From: Deltaproteobacteria bacterium
GTDB lineage: Bacteria > Myxococcota_A > Bradymonadia > REDH01
Direction: 5' to 3'
NCBI GenBank assembly: GCA_007693585.1
Contig: REDH01000111.1
Span: 1-46,797, forward strand
Length of the DNA stretch: 46,797 nucleotides
In this document: positions 43,731 to 46,797 of the stretch, in pieces
Numbering within the stretch: the stretch's first letter is position 1
Layout of the letters: every line of letters starts with the position of its first letter
The notes under the pieces: generated by a model
Told to the model about the DNA's origin: nothing
The model's input: the letters and a program-made list of their open reading frames with translations, nothing else
Databases searched by the model: none
Made by a program: the position numbers and the translations under genes

Positions 43731-44970
43731 TTGTCCACGCGCAGGCGCCCGGGACGAGGTTCGCGGCATCCGCCCCCACGCACGCAAGATCCGCGTCGCA
43801 GTCCGCAGAGGTGAAGCAGGGTTCGTCGACGGCGCTGATCTCGCAGGCCCCGTTCCGGTAGAAGACATCGTCGCGACAGCCCTCTCCCGCCCCATCGCTC
43901 CAGGCGCTGTCGCCGTCGCACTCGCGGATCTCGCCCCCGAAGCACCGGTCGCTCAGGCAGTCGGCGTCCATGCGGCAGTCGTCTCCGGCCTCGACGAAGC
44001 CGCAGCCGCTGTTGTCGAAGCCATCGCCGTTGAAGTCTCCGACCACGTCGCAGCGCTCCTTGAGCAGCTCGACGAGGCGACCGGTCAACCGGAAGGCCTG
44101 GAGCGGTGTGTCGCCGAAGAAGAACATCCACTGCCGGCGGACCACCTCGCCGTCTCCGCTGCCATCGTCGGCGAGCATCCGCCCGTAGTTGAACATGCCG
44201 AACTCCGAACGCGGCTCCAGCAGCGCGAACGTCCCGGGTTCGCTCGCCGAGGGAACCGTGCGCGGCGCGATGCCGACGTAGGAGCGAACGTCGTTGAGGG
44301 TGAAGTCGTCGATCAGGATCCAGAGATCCTCGATGTCCTCCCCGGTGTCGTTGCGGACGAGAAACTCGGTGCAGAAGCGGTTGTCCGTGCTCGCCACCGC
44401 CGCCGCTCCCGGCCCGCCCGTCCAGATCTCGTCCAGCACTCCGTCCCGAAACACCGGGTCGACGCTGCCGAATTGCCAGTCCGCCGTGTCCCAGCCGTTC
44501 CGCCAGAACTGTTCGCACGTGGACTGGTCCGTGGACGTGACGGCCGGCGAATCATCCTGCTGGAAGCGCAGCGTGCCCGCCCGCCGGTTGGAGAAGTCCC
44601 CCTCGTCCCGGTTCTGCCGGACGTTGTCGCGATACCCCGGCACCGCGGCCTTGGGTTCCCCGACCACCATCTCGATGTGCGCCTCCATCGACGTGGGGTC
44701 GATCCACCCCTCGAACGTGCCGAGCACGCGCAGCCCCGGGGCGGCAGCACTCCTGACCGCGTCCCGATCGTCGATGGCGACCCCATCGAGGTGCCCTGCG
44801 GCGTCCTCGGTCGCGTCCGCGGCCGGCTCCGATACGTCTGCCGACCCCGCCGCACCGGCGGAGGCCGTGTCCGGGGCGTCTGCACACGCAGCCCCCAGGC
44901 CGAAGGAAACCAGCGCGACGAGGACAACCCGGAGGAAGCGGGGCGCCGAGGGCTCGACAGGAACATTCAT
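40744..44970 (-). CDS. BspA/DUF285-repeat surface lipoprotein with duplicated modules
   Basis: 1408 residues from the ATG at 44970, with GGAGAAGG just upstream. Lipobox-like LGAAC (C29). After a unique N-terminal part (to about 330) with Cys segments (DDCRMDADCLSDRCFGG) come two copies of a large module: a Cys-rich pair (DCQSGYCDPWLEECR / NCLSGFCDPWLEVCR), a PKD-like beta domain (FDFLVDWGDGEPP / YDFLVDWGDGSVE), an array of DUF285 repeats (about 15 in module 1, 6 in module 2; consensus MF..A..FNQPIG.WDTS.V..M), and a closing segment ending WTITDGGPL. DUF285 arrays are known from Mycoplasma and BspA-like surface proteins in adhesion. No sortase or MYXO-CTERM signal is seen. Role: probable surface adhesin. 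Confidence 0.85.
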   Translation of the reverse strand: MNVPVEPSAPRFLRVVLVALVSFGLGAACADAPDTASAGAAGSADVSEPAADATEDAAGHLDGVAIDDRDAVRSAAAPGLRVLGTFEGWIDPTSMEAHIEMVVGEPKAAVPGYRDNVRQNRDEGDFSNRRAGTLRFQQDDSPAVTSTDQSTCEQFWRNGWDTADWQFGSVDPVFRDGVLDEIWTGGPGAAAVASTDNRFCTEFLVRNDTGEDIEDLWILIDDFTLNDVRSYVGIAPRTVPSASEPGTFALLEPRSEFGMFNYGRMLADDGSGDGEVVRRQWMFFFGDTPLQAFRLTGRLVELLKERCDVVGDFNGDGFDNSGCGFVEAGDDCRMDADCLSDRCFGGEIRECDGDSAWSDGAGEGCRDDVFYRNGACEISAVDEPCFTSADCDADLACVGADAANLVPGACAWTIGPIGFPCDESDDCQSGYCDPWLEECRVAPGDTCVTDPECAYVHECNGGTCVLGPAFVSVWETTVTGGDSSPSNQLRLPINFPGTFDFLVDWGDGEPPTRVTAPSVDQRIRTYDVPGEYTITIRGQIEGWTFNHPHGEDRLKIQEISNWGPLRLGAAPAAGHFRGASNLTITATDVLDLTGTTLLRRTFEGCSSLTTVPSMNEWDLGAITDTSYMFQGASQFNQPIGDWNTSSVTTMAGMFDGAAAFNQPIGGWDTSQVMNMATLFQGAAAFNQPIGGWDTSSVQFMEAMFRDAESFDQPIDHDPIEGTWNTASVQNMGNMFERAAAFNRPIGNWDTGSVTNMANMFAAATSFDQPLSNWDTSLVETMAWMFRQASAFNGDISGWDTAAVTTMTRMFELATSFNQPIDHDPISGAWDVSAVTDMSSMFRAASSFNQDLPGWDVSNVQTMASMFGSSDTFNGDIDSWDVSNVENMTSMFFTNTAFNRDIGGWVPSSVQNLTWTFRGATSFNQDISAWPTNNVTTMFGTFWNATAFDQNLGAWNVESVTSMAQMFVGSGLSTASYDGILAGWATQSLGSEVPLDAGTVQYTPDGTAEQARDVLTDAFNWTITDGGPLPGGLQTSCTGDANCLSGFCDPWLEVCRRPDGASCTLDDQCPYTWFCDGGNCEELPAFITQWNTDNPWQQIFGGTDTSTGSASIRLPLVPEGNYDFLVDWGDGSVERVQAHDDPARTHTFATVGSQTVTIRGMLEGWDFEYTGDKDKLEDILQWGTFRPGPTGRAFAGATNLTTISAPDAPDLSGATTLDRMFDQAENLTAIPSVHLWDVSDVQDMEMMFRGTQFNGNLNGWDVSGVTNFGNMFANSTFNSSLAGWEPTSAVSMNQMFAFNTSFNQDIGGWDISSAINLFQMFWDATAFDQDIGGWSLHPSVNLAGMFQGAGLSTSNYDALLIGWSALPTVPANRTFDAGNAQHSPGGAAQAARNALTGIHGWTITDGGPL

Positions 44971-45206
44971 GACCTTCTCCGAAGGATCGGCCCCCGGGCA
45001 CGGCAGCCGAAACAGCCCGCGACGGCAGGCGAAGAACCCGAACACGAGAACCCCGCCAACATGACCGTTTTCGTGCATCCAATCAAGCATTCTTGTGGGC
45101 ATGAACACGCTGCGCGGCTTCCCGATTGACCCCGGCACGGGCAGCATGCGAACGAGGCGGCGCGACTCCGAACAAGGCGCGCTCGCCCCCCGAACCGGGA
45201 TGAACC
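44971..45206. other. Divergent intergenic region
   Basis: 236 bases between the divergent starts of the BspA-like and GyrA-CTD-like genes. It is less GC-rich around 45065-45100. A minus-strand TTGATT near 45087 could be a -35 box for the BspA-like gene, but no good -10 follows. No small gene is convincing. Confidence 0.4.
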
Positions 45207-46391
45207 ATGGACCAGAACACCATTCTCGAGGACCTGCTCACCATCGCCCGGGACAACGACGATCCCGCCGCGCTCGACGAAGCCACCCTCGCGAGCGAAC
45301 ACCCGGATCTCCTCCACGGCGCCCGGCAGACCTTCGGCTCCTGGAGCCACGCGCTCGCCGCGGCGCTCATCCGGCAGACCCGCGTCTCGGCTCGCCCCGC
45401 GATCGCACGATCCGCCCCGCGGCCAAGCGCTCCGCGCCCCCCACGCATCCTCTCCCCCGATCACGACCGCCCCGCCCTCTGGATCACCACGGACGGACAC
45501 GTCCTCCGAACGACCCTCGACACCCTCCGCGTCACCGACCAGCCCGAGTGGCTGCCCCTGCCCGAAGGACCCGCCGACACCGGCCCGCCCCTGCGCCTCG
45601 TGCCCATGCGGGACGACGCCTCACTCGCCCTGTTCACCGACCGCGGCAACGGCGTGCGCCTCGATCTCCGCCTCGTCCCCGACTGGGCCGGCGACGCCCC
45701 CGTTCGGCCTCTCCACTACCGATTCCGCGACTGCCAGAACGACGAGCACGTCCAGGCCGCGATGCTCCTCGGCGACATCCGCGACCACCAGCGCCTCCAC
45801 TTCCTCACCACCGGAGGCCAGATCAAGATCAGCGACACCCCGGAGTACCGCGGCCTCGACAGCGCCCCCCTCCCCTCCGTCATCCTCCGCGACGACTTCC
45901 TGCTCGCCGCCTTCGCCGGACCCACTCGCCGCGTCCACGTCCTCGTCGCTTCGTCCGCCGGCAAGGCCATCCACTTCGACACCACCGACATCCGGTCCCA
46001 GGGCCGCAAGGCCGGCGGCGTCCGCGCCATCGCCCTCGACGACGACGCCACCGTCGTGGGCGCCTTCCCCACCCAGGGGGTCGAGGAGATCGCCCTCGTC
46101 ACCGCGCGCGGCTTCGCCAAGCGAATGTCCATGGACGACTTCCGGCCCCAGGGCCGCGCAGGTGGCGGCCTTCAGACCGTCCGCCTGGACGACGACGACG
46201 AGGTCGTCGCACTCACCCCCATCGACCCGGGCGGCGACATCCTCATCCACACCCGCGAACGCCGCTTCATGCGGCTTCCCGCCTGGGACCTCCCCCCCGC
46301 ATCCCGCGCCGCCCGCGGCGACCAGCTCGCCGCCCCACTCGACGACGACGCCCTCATCGGCGCCATCGGCCTCCCGTCCGGCAGCGCCTGA
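45207..46391 (+). CDS. Stand-alone GyrA C-terminal-domain-like (beta-pinwheel) protein
   Basis: 394 residues. After an 85-residue helical/Pro-rich N-terminus (LLHGARQTFGSWSHALAAAL), the rest has the repeating blade pattern of the DNA gyrase/topoisomerase IV A-subunit C-terminal domain. Examples are VLVASSAGKAIHFDTTDIR followed by GRKAGGVRAI (from about residue 266), and LVTARGFAKRMSMDDFRP followed by GRAGGGLQTV (about 316). In GyrA this six-bladed pinwheel wraps DNA. The catalytic breakage-reunion domain with its Tyr is absent, and there is no export signal. It could be a DNA-bending protein or a regulator of gyrase. Codons are strongly C-ending. Fold assignment is fairly sure; role is inferred. 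Confidence 0.75.
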   Translation: MDQNTILEDLLTIARDNDDPAALDEATLASEHPDLLHGARQTFGSWSHALAAALIRQTRVSARPAIARSAPRPSAPRPPRILSPDHDRPALWITTDGHVLRTTLDTLRVTDQPEWLPLPEGPADTGPPLRLVPMRDDASLALFTDRGNGVRLDLRLVPDWAGDAPVRPLHYRFRDCQNDEHVQAAMLLGDIRDHQRLHFLTTGGQIKISDTPEYRGLDSAPLPSVILRDDFLLAAFAGPTRRVHVLVASSAGKAIHFDTTDIRSQGRKAGGVRAIALDDDATVVGAFPTQGVEEIALVTARGFAKRMSMDDFRPQGRAGGGLQTVRLDDDDEVVALTPIDPGGDILIHTRERRFMRLPAWDLPPASRAARGDQLAAPLDDDALIGAIGLPSGSA

Positions 46392-46539
46392 GCCACGTGG
46401 CCACTCGCATCACGCCACCCCCGTCCCGCCAGGCAGGGTGACCCGCTCCTCGCCGACCAGCCAACCGCTTGCGAGCCGATCCCCCATCTGCCATCCTCTC
46501 GGGCAGACAGGGTCGGTCCACCCAAGCCGAGGAGTCATC

Positions 46540-46788
46540 ATGCGCCTGCACACCACCCCAGCGATGCTCGCGCTGGCCTGCTGCGTCGCCCTGGCCGCAG
46601 GCTGCGGCGACAGCGAACCCGCCGGCGCAGGGCTCCCCATCCCCGACGAAATCGGCAGCTCTTCCCCCGGCGACCACAGCCAGCCCGGAAGCCACCCCGG
46701 CACCGCCGCGGGATCCGCCACGGACGCACCCGAACCCACGGACACGCCCCAGCCCACGGACGCAACCGAAGACACTAGATCACGGTAA
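46540..46788 (+). CDS. Short lipoprotein, possibly truncated at the window end
   Basis: 82 residues from the ATG at 46540 with GAGGAG upstream. The signal peptide ends ALAAGC (C22), then a low-complexity Pro/Ser/Thr/Asp linker (DAPEPTDTPQPTDATEDT) such as those that begin the larger lipoproteins of this window. The stop falls in the last bases of the window, which are suddenly AT-richer (TAGATCACGGTAAGACACG) than everything before, so the true gene may continue and the end may be an edge artefact. Function unknown. Confidence 0.6.
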   Translation: MRLHTTPAMLALACCVALAAGCGDSEPAGAGLPIPDEIGSSSPGDHSQPGSHPGTAAGSATDAPEPTDTPQPTDATEDTRSR

Positions 46789-46797
46789 GACACGAAA

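Noticed and set aside
40576-45129. Plus-strand open frame of about 1517 codons opposite the BspA-like gene
   Set aside because: Its apparent repeats only mirror the DUF285 repeats of the minus-strand gene.

Overview
The window is about 46.8 kb of very GC-rich bacterial DNA, packed with genes and with unusually large exported proteins. Cys-rich lipoproteins with MopE-like Asp/Cys metal-binding motifs, and a TAAGGT/TAGGAT style of -10 box, suggest a Myxococcota (former Deltaproteobacteria) lineage, perhaps Polyangia or Bradymonadia. That assignment is inference from protein style, because there is no rRNA or phylogenetic marker to test it. I see no tRNA, rRNA, CRISPR array, transposase or integrase.

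Layout. (1) 168-2907: an XPB-type SF2 helicase overlapping a Bax1/DUF790 nuclease; the helicase carries a suspicious in-frame duplication with a poly-C linker. (2) 3072-8750: a giant lipoprotein with nine repeats of about 100 residues and a Gly-rich tail. (3) 8949-12860: a membrane protein, then murB-nth (4-nt overlap) and a saccharopine-dehydrogenase-like oxidoreductase. (4) 12942-28487, all on the minus strand: two tandem paralogous Cys-rich lipoproteins, then a 1501-residue coiled-coil lipoprotein whose C-terminus resembles the TcB-binding domain of Tc-toxin A subunits, then a 2130-residue secreted protein with SpvB, FG-GAP, TcB-middle and RHS regions in TcB/TcC order. I read this as a diverged, envelope-anchored Tc-like complex. 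(5) 28742-39607: an N-formylglutamate-amidohydrolase-like protein, glycogen synthase, four ATP-grasp ligases, a peptidase-S51-like protein, two GxSxG esterases and a 2H phosphoesterase. Eight of these form one tightly packed plus-strand run, and two ATP-grasp genes lie divergently just beyond it. The chemistry points to an undescribed amide/ester pathway linked to glucan metabolism. (6) 39623-46788: dapD, a 1408-residue BspA/DUF285-repeat lipoprotein, a stand-alone GyrA C-terminal-domain-like protein, and a short lipoprotein at the window end.

The two strongest candidates for new biology are the Tc-like lipoprotein locus (region 4) and the glgA-linked ATP-grasp/esterase cluster (region 5). 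Housekeeping assignments (MurB, Nth, GlgA, DapD) are firm. Functions of the giant surface proteins are not known to me.
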